Assembly: GCF_022921075.1 (NCBI RefSeq)
Contig: NZ_CP095050.1
Span: 3,844,001 to 3,908,000, forward strand
Reading direction: 5' to 3'
Source of the DNA: Hymenobacter sp. 5317J-9
GTDB taxonomy: Bacteria > Bacteroidota > Bacteroidia > Cytophagales > Hymenobacteraceae
DNA length: 64,000 nt
In this document: one piece after another, positions 1-9,500 of the stretch
How positions within the stretch are numbered: position 1 is the first letter of the stretch
How the letters are laid out: each line of letters starts with the position of its first letter
Program-made: the position numbers and the translations under genes
The notes under the pieces: model-generated
Databases searched by the model: none
What the model was told of the DNA's origin: nothing
Seen by the model: only the letters and a program-made list of their open reading frames with translations

Positions 1-128
1 AGCAGGGCCTGGTGCAGCCCACCACCTATATCACCCACCGCGTGCGGTTCGAGGAAGTGAAGGCTGAGTTTGCGCAGTGGCTCGACCCCGCCACCGGCGT
101 CATCAAGGCCATGGTGGAACTGGGATAG
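1..128 (+). CDS. Zinc-type alcohol dehydrogenase, C-terminal end (partial)
   Basis: Only the last 41 codons are in the window, read in the frame that starts at base 3 and ends with TAG at 126-128. The residues THRVRFEEVKAEFAQWLDP followed by TGVIKAMVEL resemble the C-terminus of zinc-dependent medium-chain dehydrogenases, where this part closes the nucleotide-binding domain. The catalytic zinc site is outside the window, so the substrate cannot be judged. Two hairpins follow the stop codon. Confidence 0.6.
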   Translation, partial: QGLVQPTTYITHRVRFEEVKAEFAQWLDPATGVIKAMVELG

Positions 129-206
129 GACACAAATCCGGGGCCCGGTTTACCCAGGCTTTCGCCTGCTTTGGCACTGCTTTGCCAGCTTTGTGAGGGC
201 TTGGGC

Positions 207-273
207 AACCACGTATTTCTACGTGGTTTTTAAACAGCGTACTTCTACGGGTTATTCTCGGCGGGGTACGCTG
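207..273 (+). terminator. Two successive hairpins after the dehydrogenase gene
   Basis: The first hairpin is a perfect 9-bp stem (AACCACGTA at 207-215 with TACGTGGTT at 220-228) around a 4-base loop, followed by TTTAAA. The second pairs CAGCGTAC (235-242) with GTACGCTG (266-273) and is followed by TTTCTTT. Their place directly downstream of a stop codon fits transcription termination. The first hairpin shares its core with the hairpin at 3302-3340, so both may be copies of a dispersed element. Confidence 0.5.
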
Positions 274-335
274 TTTCTTTGCTCCGCCAAAACGCACCGC
301 AGCACTCACTTTTCCCCTTTCACCCCACCGCTCAC

Positions 336-1037
336 ATGCAAAAAAGCACTACCGCCGAAGGCACCCTGGCCCCCGCTCTGTTTGACGAATACGCCGCGCA
401 GTGGCACAGCAAAATCAGCGACTTGGGCAACCCCGACGTGACGAACTACTTCGCCAACGGGACCGGCGGCCGGCTCACTTACCTCACCTTCTCCATTCAG
501 CGCGTGGCCGAGCTGGTATCGGCCGTGGGCGTGAAGTACATCAAAGCGCGCTTCGTGCTGATGCCTGACGCCAGCTCCGGGCAGTACCGCTTCTCGCTGG
601 TGCTGTTTGCTGCCGACCAGGAGGACCGCCGACTCACGGCTTACTACCTGCCCGACGCCCCCCAGGACGCGCCGCCCACGGTGGGCGAGCCCCTGCCCGG
701 CGGGCTGGCCGGCCTCTGGCAAGCGGCCTGGGCCGAAGCCTCACCGCTCACGTCGGCCATGTTCACCACCAGCTACGGCGTGCTGAAGGGCTACAACTTC
801 GACCTCAAGGACTTTCTGACGCCGCTCTTCACCAACGACCAGCCCTACGACAAGCAGCAGGTGCGGGTGGGGATGGGCCTGCACAGCTACATCACCCCCG
901 ACGACCAGTACACGCAAACCTTCGGCCTGATGGTGCGCCGCTTCGACCCCACCGGGCAGGAATCTTCCGGCAAGCTTCAGAGCGTAGCAGACTTCGAATT
1001 CTTCGACCTGTCGACGCCCTGCCCGCCTGTGATATAG
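336..1037 (+). CDS. Hypothetical protein (233 aa)
   Basis: I do not recognise this family. The start chosen is the ATG at 336 (MQKSTTAEG), because an upstream in-frame ATG at 279 would add a stretch rich in His and Pro that lies in the terminator region. The protein has no signal peptide and no obvious membrane segment, so it is probably cytoplasmic. Codon and base composition match the neighbours, and the frame stays open with no alternative. It stands alone between a dehydrogenase and a signalling operon, and nothing in the context suggests a role. Confidence 0.6.
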   Translation: MQKSTTAEGTLAPALFDEYAAQWHSKISDLGNPDVTNYFANGTGGRLTYLTFSIQRVAELVSAVGVKYIKARFVLMPDASSGQYRFSLVLFAADQEDRRLTAYYLPDAPQDAPPTVGEPLPGGLAGLWQAAWAEASPLTSAMFTTSYGVLKGYNFDLKDFLTPLFTNDQPYDKQQVRVGMGLHSYITPDDQYTQTFGLMVRRFDPTGQESSGKLQSVADFEFFDLSTPCPPVI

Positions 1038-1084
1038 CCGCAGCCGCGCGGCCCCTTGCTACCCGAAGCACTCTGTTGACCTAA

Positions 1085-1744
1085 ATGGCCGACTTATTCC
1101 ATCTCACGCTGCCACAACTAATGGTCCGGGTGTCACCCGTTCCTGTGGTTGTGGCAGCGCTTATCGGGCTGCTGCGGTTCCGCCACTTGCCCCTGAACCT
1201 GCGCTATTTAGCAGCCCTCGTGTGGTTCATCCTGCCCTTGGAAATGCTGGGCTTGGTAATGATGCTTTACCACCAAAACAACTTGTTTCTGATGCCCATT
1301 TCGGCCATTGGCGAGTTTGGCCTGCTGGCGCAGGTGTACAGCAAAACCCTGCAGTCGCGCGCCTTCAATCGGGCCATGCCGTGGCTGGTGGGCGGCTTTG
1401 CGGCCTATGCTATTTTCGACAGCCTGTACGTGGGTGCGCTCACCCAATTCCGGCCCGGCCAGCAGGTGCTGCAAAGCGTGTTGGTGCTCGGGCTGGTGGG
1501 CCTGTACTTTCGCAAGCTGTTGCACGAGCTGCGCGTGCAGCAGCTCAAGCGCGAACCCATGTTTTGGGTATCGGCCGGGCTCACCATATATTGCCTGGGC
1601 TACCTGCAAATCGCGCTGTTCAGCAGCTACCTGCTGCGCTATTCGGTGCGCCTGAATATGAACGTCTGGATGGTGCACTCGCTGCTGTTTATGACACTAT
1701 ACTGCTGCTACAGCATGGCCCTATGGCTTCCCCAGAAGAAGTAG
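1085..1744 (+). CDS. Multi-pass membrane protein next to a two-component system
   Basis: A 219-residue protein made almost entirely of hydrophobic segments, about six or seven predicted membrane helices (for example residues 18-30, 38-62, 65-85, 98-118, 128-142 and 160-185), with short polar loops and a basic C-terminus (LPQKK). It resembles no enzyme family I can name. The histidine kinase gene starts inside its last codons (ATG at 1723, 22-base overlap), so the two are translationally coupled. This suggests a membrane-embedded sensor or partner of the kinase, which itself has only one membrane helix. The role is an inference from context. Confidence 0.6.
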   Translation: MADLFHLTLPQLMVRVSPVPVVVAALIGLLRFRHLPLNLRYLAALVWFILPLEMLGLVMMLYHQNNLFLMPISAIGEFGLLAQVYSKTLQSRAFNRAMPWLVGGFAAYAIFDSLYVGALTQFRPGQQVLQSVLVLGLVGLYFRKLLHELRVQQLKREPMFWVSAGLTIYCLGYLQIALFSSYLLRYSVRLNMNVWMVHSLLFMTLYCCYSMALWLPQKK

Positions 1745-2526
1745 CTTTCGGCTCCCTGCTGTTTTGGGGCATCGCCATGATGCTGCTGGCGGCCGGGTGC
1801 CTGCTCTTGTTTCTGGTCACTTACCAAAAACGCCTGCTGCAGCAGCAGCTGCGCCTGCGCACCACCCAGGCCGAGCACCAACAAGCCCTGTTGGCCGCCA
1901 TCATTGAGGCACAGGAAGGCGAGCGGGAACGCATCGGGCAAGACCTGCACGACGGCATCGGCTCCACGCTGGCCACGGCCAAGCTGCTCGTGAACCGCCT
2001 CGGCCAGCAACCCGCCCCCGCCAATGCCCCGGAGCTGCTGGCTCTGGTGGAGGAGCTCATGGCCACCGCCGTGCAGGACGCGCGCAGCATCTCGCACAGC
2101 CTCTACCCGGCCGTGCTGGCCCGCTACGGCCTGGCCGAAGCCCTGCAACACCTCGTGGACGTGGCCAACGAAGCCGGCCCCCTGCACATTGCGCTGGCGC
2201 TGCGCTACCCGCGTCCCCTGGCCCTGCGCCAGGAACTGGCCCTGTATCGCATTTGCCAGGAGCTGGTGCACAACGCCCAGAAACATGCCCGCGGTGCCAC
2301 CCGCCTCGACGTGGCCCTGCGCCAACGCGGCGAACGGCTGGAGCTAACGGTGGAGGACGATGGCTGCGGCCTGCCCGCCAATGCCGGCGCTGCCGCGCCC
2401 GTGGTGGCCGGGGCGGGCCTGCGCAACATCGACGTACGCGTGCAGATGCTGGGGGCCCGCCTCCACCAGCAAGTGCCGGCCACCGGCGGCACCTGCTTCC
2501 GCGTCGAACTCCAAACGCCCGAATAG
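1723..2526 (+). CDS. Sensor histidine kinase, HisKA_3 (NarX/DesK-like) type
   Basis: 267 residues. One membrane helix spans residues 9-33, followed by a coiled-coil-like stretch rich in Gln and Leu (38-60). The dimerisation/phosphoacceptor domain carries ERERIGQDLHDGIGS with His76 as the likely phosphorylation site. The ATPase domain has its N box at residues 180-191 (LVHNAQKH, Asn184), a G1 box EDDGCGLP (211-218) and a later GAGLRN box. The start is set by the overlap with the upstream membrane protein: a longer frame from 1222 is a shadow of that gene. With no periplasmic domain of its own, it probably senses through the preceding protein. It is paired with the LuxR-type regulator 79 bases downstream. 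Confidence 0.88.
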   Translation: MASPEEVAFGSLLFWGIAMMLLAAGCLLLFLVTYQKRLLQQQLRLRTTQAEHQQALLAAIIEAQEGERERIGQDLHDGIGSTLATAKLLVNRLGQQPAPANAPELLALVEELMATAVQDARSISHSLYPAVLARYGLAEALQHLVDVANEAGPLHIALALRYPRPLALRQELALYRICQELVHNAQKHARGATRLDVALRQRGERLELTVEDDGCGLPANAGAAAPVVAGAGLRNIDVRVQMLGARLHQQVPATGGTCFRVELQTPE

Positions 2527-2605
2527 CCCACCTGAAAACCCTGATTATTTAATCGTTACATTCGCCCACTCTTTCCATTTTGCCCCACCTGGCTACCCCC
2601 TTGGC

Positions 2606-3271
2606 ATGGCACCTTCCTACCCAGTTCACATCGCCCTTCTCGACGACCATCCCCTGTTTCGGCAAGGGTTGCGCTACATCCTGCAGGCCCTGCCCTACGT
2701 CGAAGCAGTGGCCGACACTTCCACCCTCCCTGAGCTGCTGACGGCCTGCGAGCAGCGGTTGCCCGACGTGCTGCTGCTCGACCTGCAGATGCCCGGCATG
2801 GACGGCCCGGAAGTGGCCCAATTGCTGCTGACAAGGTTTCCGGACCTGAAGATTGTGGTGCTGTCCATGCATTCGGCCGATAAATTCATCACGCAGATGA
2901 TGAAGCTGGGCGCGCGCAGCTACCTGCCCAAAGACGCCGCCCCCGAAGAGCTCATCCGGGCCCTGGAGGAGGTGCTGGCCACCGGCTACCACTTTACGCC
3001 GCGCATCTCGCGCGCGCTGATGCGCGGCGTGCAGCAGCCCAGCCGGCAGCACCCCGCCAAGCTGCTGGAGCCCGACCACTTCACGCCCCGCGAGGAAGAA
3101 GTGCTGCGCCTCATCTGCGAAGGCTGCACCGCGGCCGAAATTGCCACCCATCTCTTCATCAGCAAGCGCACGGTGGAGGGCCACTGGCAACGCCTGCTGG
3201 AAAAAACCGGCACCCGCAACGTGGCGGGACTGGTCGTGTTTGCCGCCAAGCACGGCATGCTGGAAACCTAG
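2606..3271 (+). CDS. LuxR/NarL-family response regulator
   Basis: 221 residues. The receiver domain (about 5-125) has the acidic pocket Asp13/Asp14, phosphoacceptor Asp59 in LLLDLQMPGMDG, and the conserved Lys in YLPKDA. The C-terminal LuxR-type helix-turn-helix runs from about 155 to 215 (FTPREEEVLRLICEG, then TAAEIATHLFISKRTVEGH). The start at 2606 gives MAPSYPVHIALLDDHPL, a standard receiver N-terminus; the longer open frame to 2360 is a shadow of the kinase gene. It is the cognate partner of the kinase just upstream. Its targets are unknown. A strong hairpin follows at 3302. Confidence 0.9.
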   Translation: MAPSYPVHIALLDDHPLFRQGLRYILQALPYVEAVADTSTLPELLTACEQRLPDVLLLDLQMPGMDGPEVAQLLLTRFPDLKIVVLSMHSADKFITQMMKLGARSYLPKDAAPEELIRALEEVLATGYHFTPRISRALMRGVQQPSRQHPAKLLEPDHFTPREEEVLRLICEGCTAAEIATHLFISKRTVEGHWQRLLEKTGTRNVAGLVVFAAKHGMLET

Positions 3272-3301
3272 CACGGGCACAGCGCCCACCCAGGACGCTC
3301 C

Positions 3302-3340
3302 CGTAGAAATACGTGGTTTTCAAAACCGCGTATTTCTACG
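3302..3340. terminator. Strong hairpin after the response regulator
   Basis: CGTAGAAATACG at 3302-3313 pairs with CGTATTTCTACG at 3329-3340. GGTTTT and AAAACC extend the stem inward around a single mismatch, leaving almost no loop. It lies 31 bases past the stop codon and probably ends the three-gene signalling operon. The motif is related to the hairpin at 207-228. Confidence 0.6.
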
Positions 3341-3692
3341 CTAAAACCCCCTGAGTTCATCCCATTATTTTGCTTACGCAAACCGAGTGGCTTGGCGCAT
3401 CTATTCTCTTGCTATCAGGCAGTTACTGCCGTGAAAGCCTCGCCGGCAACAAGAATTTTGCGCGCCAGCCGTCTTCTGCCCGAATTGGGGCTTGACAGCG
3501 AAGCCGCTTGTTTTTCACCTGCTCATCGGCGGAACCCTTTTTGCTTCCCCGCTGCACGGCTGTCGGCGGCTTTTGCCCTTGTTGTCCCGCCTACTGGCAG
3601 CCGGCAACGCAAGCTGTTCTGATTTTCTTTCCCTGCTTCTGCTTCGGATAAAGGCCTCTTTCTCCCTTTTCAACTTTTTTCCCATTCATCCC
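3341..3692. other. Intergenic region upstream of the tail-collar trio
   Basis: About 350 bases without a convincing gene. An open frame continuous with the first tail-collar gene reaches back to 3492, but its translation (MTAKPLVFHLL and onward) shows no relation to the conserved collar N-terminus, so I treat it as leader. The region becomes pyrimidine-rich (CTTTTT and TTTCCC runs) over the last 90 bases before the ATG. No clear -7 box can be assigned. Confidence 0.4.
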
Positions 3693-4238
3693 ATGGACCC
3701 ATTTCTTGGCGAAATTCGCCTGATGCCTTACTCCTACGCCCCCAAAGGGTGGCTGCTGTGCCAGGGGCAGATTATGAGCATTGCCAGCAATACGGCCTTG
3801 TTCGCGCTGCTGGGCACGACGTTCGGCGGCGACGGAAAGTCTACTTTCGGCATCCCCGATTTGCGTGGCCGCACCTACGTGGGCGTGGGCCAGGGCCCGG
3901 GGCTTTCGTCCTACGTGGCAGGGCAGGCGACGGGCACGGAGTCCGTCACGCTACAGCTGAACCAAATGCCGGCGCACGTGCACTCGCTGGCGCCCGCGGC
4001 CATGCCCGCCGGCACCGCCGGCGCCGACCTAACGGCGGTGAGCAACGACTACTACGCACCCGTGCCCAACGGCCAACCCAATCAATACTCGCTCGACGGC
4101 GGGCCGAACATGGCGGCGGACGTGCTCAGCGGCACGGCGGAAGCGGCCGGTGGCAGCCAAGGCCACGAAAACCGCATGCCGTTCCTGGTGATGAACTACT
4201 GCATTGCTACCCAAGGCCTTTTCCCCTCGCGTCCCTAA
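3693..4238 (+). CDS. Phage tail collar domain protein, MdpB-like (paralogue 1)
   Basis: 181 residues. The N-terminal tail collar domain (about residues 4-60) has FLGEIRLMPYSYAPKGWLLC, then GTTFGGDGKSTFGIPDLRGR, then GQGPG. A variable middle region (about 95-150) is rich in Ala, Gly, Pro and Asn. The C-terminus ends in MPFLVMNYCIATQGLFPSR, typical of microcystin-dependent-protein (MdpB)-like proteins. The start at 3693 (MDPFLGEIRL) matches where its two paralogues begin. It is the first of three tandem paralogues with gaps of 12 and 32 bases. In phages this domain belongs to tail fibres, but no other phage genes lie nearby and chromosomal copies have no settled role. Confidence 0.85.
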   Translation: MDPFLGEIRLMPYSYAPKGWLLCQGQIMSIASNTALFALLGTTFGGDGKSTFGIPDLRGRTYVGVGQGPGLSSYVAGQATGTESVTLQLNQMPAHVHSLAPAAMPAGTAGADLTAVSNDYYAPVPNGQPNQYSLDGGPNMAADVLSGTAEAAGGSQGHENRMPFLVMNYCIATQGLFPSRP

Positions 4239-4250
4239 TTACCTTTTCAC

Positions 4251-4790
4251 ATGGCATCTCCTTATATCGGCGAAATCCGCACCGTGGGCTTCAACTTCGC
4301 GCCCGTCGGCTGGCTGCAATGCCAGGGCCAACTAGTCAACATCTCCGAATACGACATGTTGTATGCGTTGATTGGCACCACGTACGGCGGCGACGGTCAA
4401 TCGACTTTCGCCCTGCCCGACCTGCGCAGCCGCGTCAACGTGGCCGCGGGCCAGGGCCCGGGCCTCTCGCGCTACGAAATAGGCCAGCAGGCGGGGGTCG
4501 AAACCGTTACGCTAGTCAGCGCGCAGCTGGCCCCGCATGCCCACCCGTACGTGGGCTCCATCAACGCCAGCACGGGCGGCAACGTGGGCAACGACCCCAC
4601 CGGCAAGTACCCCGGCAACGCCAGCAGCAGCATTTACGGCGCCAGCGCCTCGGAGGCGAATAAGATGGCGACCAACATCACCGGCATGGCGCAGCCCACC
4701 GGGGGCAACCAGCCACACGCCAACATCCAGCCGGTGCTGGCCCTGAATGCCATTATCTGCTACGAGGGGATATACCCGCCGCAGCCGTAA
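4251..4790 (+). CDS. Phage tail collar domain protein, MdpB-like (paralogue 2)
   Basis: 179 residues with the same layout as its neighbours. The collar domain begins SPYIGEIRTVGFNFAPVGW and contains IGTTYGGDGQSTFALPDLRS and GQGPGLSRYEIGQQAG. The C-terminus is PVLALNAIICYEGIYPPQP. The middle region (about 100-150) differs from paralogues 1 and 3 and is rich in Asn, Gly and Ala, as expected for a variable binding surface. The start at 4251 is 12 bases after the previous stop, so it is probably co-transcribed and possibly co-assembled with the other two. Confidence 0.85.
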   Translation: MASPYIGEIRTVGFNFAPVGWLQCQGQLVNISEYDMLYALIGTTYGGDGQSTFALPDLRSRVNVAAGQGPGLSRYEIGQQAGVETVTLVSAQLAPHAHPYVGSINASTGGNVGNDPTGKYPGNASSSIYGASASEANKMATNITGMAQPTGGNQPHANIQPVLALNAIICYEGIYPPQP

Positions 4791-4822
4791 GCCTTGTTTC
4801 TTCCCTAATCAGCACCAACGTC

Positions 4823-5362
4823 ATGAGCGAACCATACATCGGCGAACTCCGCGCCATCGGCTTCAACTTTGCCCCCAAGGGCTGGGCCCTGTGCAACGGG
4901 CAGCTGCTGCCCATCAACCAAAACCAAGCCCTGTTTTCGGTAATTGGCACTACCTACGGCGGCAACGGCACAACCAATTTCGCGCTGCCCAACCTGCAGT
5001 CGCGGGTGGCACTGGGCTCGGGCCAGGGCCCCGGCCTGCAGAACTACGTCCTCGGCCAGACGGGCGGCAACGAAGGCGTGGCCCTGACGCCAGCCCAACT
5101 GCCGGTCCACACGCACGTGGTGAGCGGCACCATGCAAGCCGGCGCCGCCGCCGACGACACCAATCCGGCGGGCAACTACCCCGGCAGCGGCCAACGCAAC
5201 ATGTACTCCGACGGCCCCAAGAACGCCACGCTGGGCACGCCCAACTTCGTGAAAGGCCAAACGGCATCGATGGGAAGCGGCGTACCCCACGAAAACCACC
5301 AGCCTTACCTGGCCACGTACTTCGTCATTGCCCTGACGGGCGTGTTCCCCTCGCGCGGTTAA
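4823..5362 (+). CDS. Phage tail collar domain protein, MdpB-like (paralogue 3)
   Basis: 179 residues. It opens with EPYIGELRAIGFNFAPKGW, followed by CNGQLLPI, IGTTYGGNGTTNFALPNLQS, and GQGPGLQNYVLGQTGGNEG. It closes with HQPYLATYFVIALTGVFPSR. Of the three it is closest in pattern to widespread bacterial MdpB-like proteins. It has no signal peptide, so if it reaches the surface it must do so by an unusual route or as part of a particle. It is last of the trio, and a formyltransferase-fold gene follows after 106 bases on the same strand. Confidence 0.85.
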   Translation: MSEPYIGELRAIGFNFAPKGWALCNGQLLPINQNQALFSVIGTTYGGNGTTNFALPNLQSRVALGSGQGPGLQNYVLGQTGGNEGVALTPAQLPVHTHVVSGTMQAGAAADDTNPAGNYPGSGQRNMYSDGPKNATLGTPNFVKGQTASMGSGVPHENHQPYLATYFVIALTGVFPSRG

Positions 5363-5468
5363 TCAAGCGCCAAGTCAACCGTCAGTCGCGGCTGCTCATG
5401 CTTGAGTTAGCCGTGGCTGGCGGTTCTTTTCATATGCGGCCCTACGCCGCGCTTTCTTCCGACTCCAC

Positions 5469-6410
5469 ATGCGCGTTGCCGTCATTATCAGCAGCCTGCT
5501 GGGCTGGCCCCTGCTCCACGATTTGCTTGGCCAGGGCGTGGTAGCGGGCGTGGCCGTGCCCGCCACGGCCACGCCCGAAGCCGAGCGGGTGGCCCACCTG
5601 CTTGAGCAAGCTGGCGTGGCCCCGGTGCCCCTGACGCGCCCCGCCCTGGCGCCGCAACTCACCGACTGGCTGGCCGCCTTGCAGCCCACGGCCGTGCTGG
5701 TGCTCACCTTTCCGTGGCGCATTCCGGCCGCTGTGCTGGGCCTGCCGCCGCAGGGTTTTATCAACTTTCACTTCGCGGCGCTGCCCGGCTACCGCGGCCC
5801 CGAGCCCACGTTCTGGCAGATACGCCGGGGCGAGCCGGCCGGCGCCGTGACGGTGCACCGCATGGCCGCCGACTTCGACACCGGCCCGGTGCTGGTGGCC
5901 GTGCCCGTGCCCATTGGGCCGCACGACACGCACGGGCTGCACCGCGCCCAGCTGGCCCTGGCCGGCGTGGGCGCCGCCCGCCACTTGCTGGCGGGCCTGC
6001 GCGGCGAAACGCCGCTGCCCGAACACCCCCAGGACGAAACCGCGGCCCGCTACTGGCCCCGCCCCACCCTGGCCGACCTCTGCATCGACTGGCAGGAGCC
6101 GGCCGAGCGCATTGCCCGGCTGATACAGGCCGCCAACCCCTGGAACCGCGGTGCCCTGGCGGTGCTACGCGGCCAGGAGCTACGCGTGCTGGCCGCCACC
6201 GTGCGCCCCGAAACCGTGGCCGCCCCGCCCGGCACGGTGGTGCTGGCCGCGCCGGGGCAAGCGCTGCTGGTGGCGTGCGGCGGCGGCCACGTGCTGCAGC
6301 TTGACATTGTGTGCCTGGACGAAGGCTATTTCACCGGCGGGCAACTGGCGAGCATGGGTGTGCCCGTGGGCGAAATCCTGGGCACGCTGCTCGCTACCCA
6401 GCCCGCGTGA
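5469..6410 (+). CDS. Formyltransferase-family protein (Fmt/ArnA/GART fold)
   Basis: 313 residues. The N-terminal formyltransferase domain includes INFHFAALPGYRGPEPTFWQ and later ADFDTGPVL. The family's catalytic triad is present as Asn99, His101 and Asp137, so the protein should be active. The C-terminal part (about 205-300) resembles the OB-like domain of methionyl-tRNA formyltransferase. These enzymes transfer formyl from 10-formyl-tetrahydrofolate to an amine. The acceptor here is unknown: tRNA-Met is unlikely, because that enzyme is normally encoded with deformylase, and an amino sugar or peptide is equally possible. It follows the tail-collar trio on the same strand. Whether they form a functional unit is open. 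Confidence 0.75.
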   Translation: MRVAVIISSLLGWPLLHDLLGQGVVAGVAVPATATPEAERVAHLLEQAGVAPVPLTRPALAPQLTDWLAALQPTAVLVLTFPWRIPAAVLGLPPQGFINFHFAALPGYRGPEPTFWQIRRGEPAGAVTVHRMAADFDTGPVLVAVPVPIGPHDTHGLHRAQLALAGVGAARHLLAGLRGETPLPEHPQDETAARYWPRPTLADLCIDWQEPAERIARLIQAANPWNRGALAVLRGQELRVLAATVRPETVAAPPGTVVLAAPGQALLVACGGGHVLQLDIVCLDEGYFTGGQLASMGVPVGEILGTLLATQPA

Positions 6411-6583
6411 GGCAGAGCGGTGAAGCGCACGCCGAAACCGGCGGGCGGTACTGCCGCCTCAGTCAGGTGCAATCAAATAATGCTTTCATTATAAGCAAGT
6501 AACTTCGTAGAGCACCATCTGCTATTGTCGGATGATTCCCGTTTCATCTTTTCCCTTTCCATCATTTCTTATTCCAACCGCAC

Positions 6584-9500
6584 ATGCGAACAACCTTACG
6601 TTACCTCTTACTGCTCCCGCTGCTGCTGGCGGCCTGGGGCAGCCAGGCCCAGACCGTGACGCTCCAGCAGGAGTCGTTTGAAAATGCGCTGGGCTCGACC
6701 AGCTCGCAGGTAGACCTCCCCAATACCACCGTGCTGACAACGGCCGCCACCGGTTCCCCCGACTCGTATTTCCTGCGCACTTCCAATGCCACCGTGGGCT
6801 CGGATGCGCCCGGCTTTCAGTCGACCGGCGTGAACGGCAGCACGCTGCCCACCAACGTGGACGGAAGCTTCTACTGGGTGGGCGAAGCGGTAAAGGGAAT
6901 CGAAGCCTACGCGGCCGCTCCGCCCAACCCCATCCCCCCGCGTATTGGGGGCCGGATAACGCTGAAACCGGTGAGCATAGCCGGCTACGCGACGCTGCAG
7001 GTGAAGGTGAATCTTTTCCTGGCGCGGGCGGGCAGGGTTTCCGACCGCATAGAAACCGACGATACGCTGCGGGTGCAGGTGCGCTTCAACAACACCGGGG
7101 GCTGGACGACGGTGGGCCAGTTGGTGGGCGACAACGCCACTCCCCTGGGCAGTGGCTATTGGCGGGTAGATGCCTTACGGGATGGAAAATCGTCGGACGA
7201 CGTGGCCGCGGGTACCCAAACCGTGGGGAATCCCTTCAGCGAATTCACGTTTGACGTGTCGGGCACGGGCTCGACCCTGCAAACGCGGATAGTGGTGGCC
7301 GAGCAGGGCACCAGCGAAGAGTTTGGCATCGACAACATTCGGGTGCTGGGCGTGGCCAGCAGCAACCAGGCGCCGGTGCTGACTATTGAAAGCTCGAACA
7401 TTAACTACAGCGAAGGGCAAGGTGCTGTCAACATTACAAGCTTGCTCACGGTGAGCGACGACGGAGCGAACCTGACCGGCGCCACCATCTCCTTCGCCTC
7501 GGCGGGCTTCGACAACACCGAGGACCGGCTGCTCTTCACCAACCAGAACGGTATTACCGGCAGTTACGTCATCAATACGGGCGTGCTGACGCTGACGGGC
7601 ACGGCCAACGTGGCCGCCTACCAGACGGCGCTACGCTCCATACAATACCAGGACATTGACCCAAACGACGCCCGGCCCGGCACGCGAACCATCAATTTCT
7701 CGGTTACCGACGGCATTTCCTCCAGCTTGCCGGTGTCGCGCAACATTGCCGTGACTTCCTCCCTGAATGCGGCTACGGGACTGCCGTACACGGAGGAATT
7801 TCCGGCCACGCCCAACGGCGAAGGCACCCGCTACGGCAGCAACCACTTCTACACGCAGCCGACCATTCAGTTTGAGCGCACCGACCTGACCCAACCCGGC
7901 GGCTCGGGCCGGACGACGTTCAGCAACATGAGCAATACCGGCTATTGGTACGGCGTCAACACCGAAACCGGCCCGGTCCCGAGCGTGGTCATCGGCTACC
8001 TGGAAACGCAGCCCATCAATACGGCGGGCTATGCCAACCTGAACTTTGCCATCCGCCTGGGCGCTTCGACGGCCAACGCGGCCTGGCAGACGTCGGAATA
8101 CTTCAAAGCCTTTTACCGGGTGGTGGGCAGTTCTACCTGGACGCCCATTCTTTCCTTCCGGGGCACGGCCACTACGGCCAACACCACCACCGGCGTGATG
8201 AGGCAGGATGCGGTGGCCAGCACCACCACCGGCGTGCCCACCGGCACGCAGCTGACGCCCGCCCTGGCGGACTTCACCGTTCCGGTGCCCGCCCCGGCCG
8301 GAGCGACGATAGAACTGCGGCTGGAGCTGCGCAACGTGACGGCGGTTGACGAGTTTGCGTTTGACTACCTGCGCCTGACGGGTACCCTGGTGTCGCCGCC
8401 GTCTGTCACGACGGGCACGGCCGGCAGCGTCACGACCGTTTCAGCCGCCATCAACAACAACTCGCTAACCAACGACGGCGGAGCCAGCCTCAGCGACTAC
8501 GGCGTGGTGTACGTGGCCGGCACGGGCACGCCCACCACCGCCAGCTCGAAGGTGCAGGCGGGCACCACTTCGCCGGGCACTTTCCCGGCCGCCTTCTCCA
8601 GCAGCCTGACGGGCCTCACGCCCGGCACCCAGTACACGGCGCGGGCCTACGCCATAAACAGCGCCGGCACGGCTTACGGCAGCAGCGTCACCTTCACCAC
8701 GGCGCCCAACGCGCCCGTCGTGACGGCACCCGCCAACGGCAGCCTTACCAACGACAACACGCCTACCTACACCGGCACTGCGCAAGCCAACGCGACGGTG
8801 TCGGTGATTGTCGACGGCGCCAGCATTGGCACGACGACGGCTAACGCATCGGGCAATTGGACCCTGACCCAGCCCACGGCTCTGAGCCAGGGCAGCCACA
8901 CCGTTCGGGCCACGGCCGCGATAAACGGCAGCGCCGCCAGCGCCAACAGCAACACCAACACCTTCACGGTGGACGCGGTGCCGCCGGCCGCGCCGGTGGT
9001 GACGGCCCCGGCCAACGGCAGCACCACTCCCACCACCACGCCCACCTACAGCGGCACGGCCGAAGCCAACGCGACGGTGACGGTGTACGTGGACACGAAT
9101 CCCATCGGCACGACGACGGCTAATGCATCGGGCAACTGGACCCTGACCCAGCCCACGGCCCTGAGCCAGGGCAGCCACACGGTGTACGCCAAAGCCACCG
9201 ACACGGCGGGCAACACCGGCCCGAACTCCGCCACCAACACCTTCACGGTGGACACGGTGGCCCCGACGGTGAGCAGCAGCAACCGCCAAAACCCGGCGGC
9301 CAACCCCACCAATGCCACCTCGCTGACGTACCGCGTAACCTTCAGCGAAGCCGTGACGGGCGTAACCACCAGCAGCTTTGCGTTCACGACCACCGGCGGC
9401 ATCACCGGCACCATTGCCAGTGTGGCCTCGGTGGGCGGCAGCAACGGCACGCAGTACGACGTGACGGTGAACAGCGTGAGCGGCAACGGCACCGGGCGCC

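Noticed and set aside
3693..5362. Prophage or tailocin
   Set aside because: Only tail-collar proteins are present; there is no sheath, tube, baseplate, capsid, integrase or lysis gene nearby.
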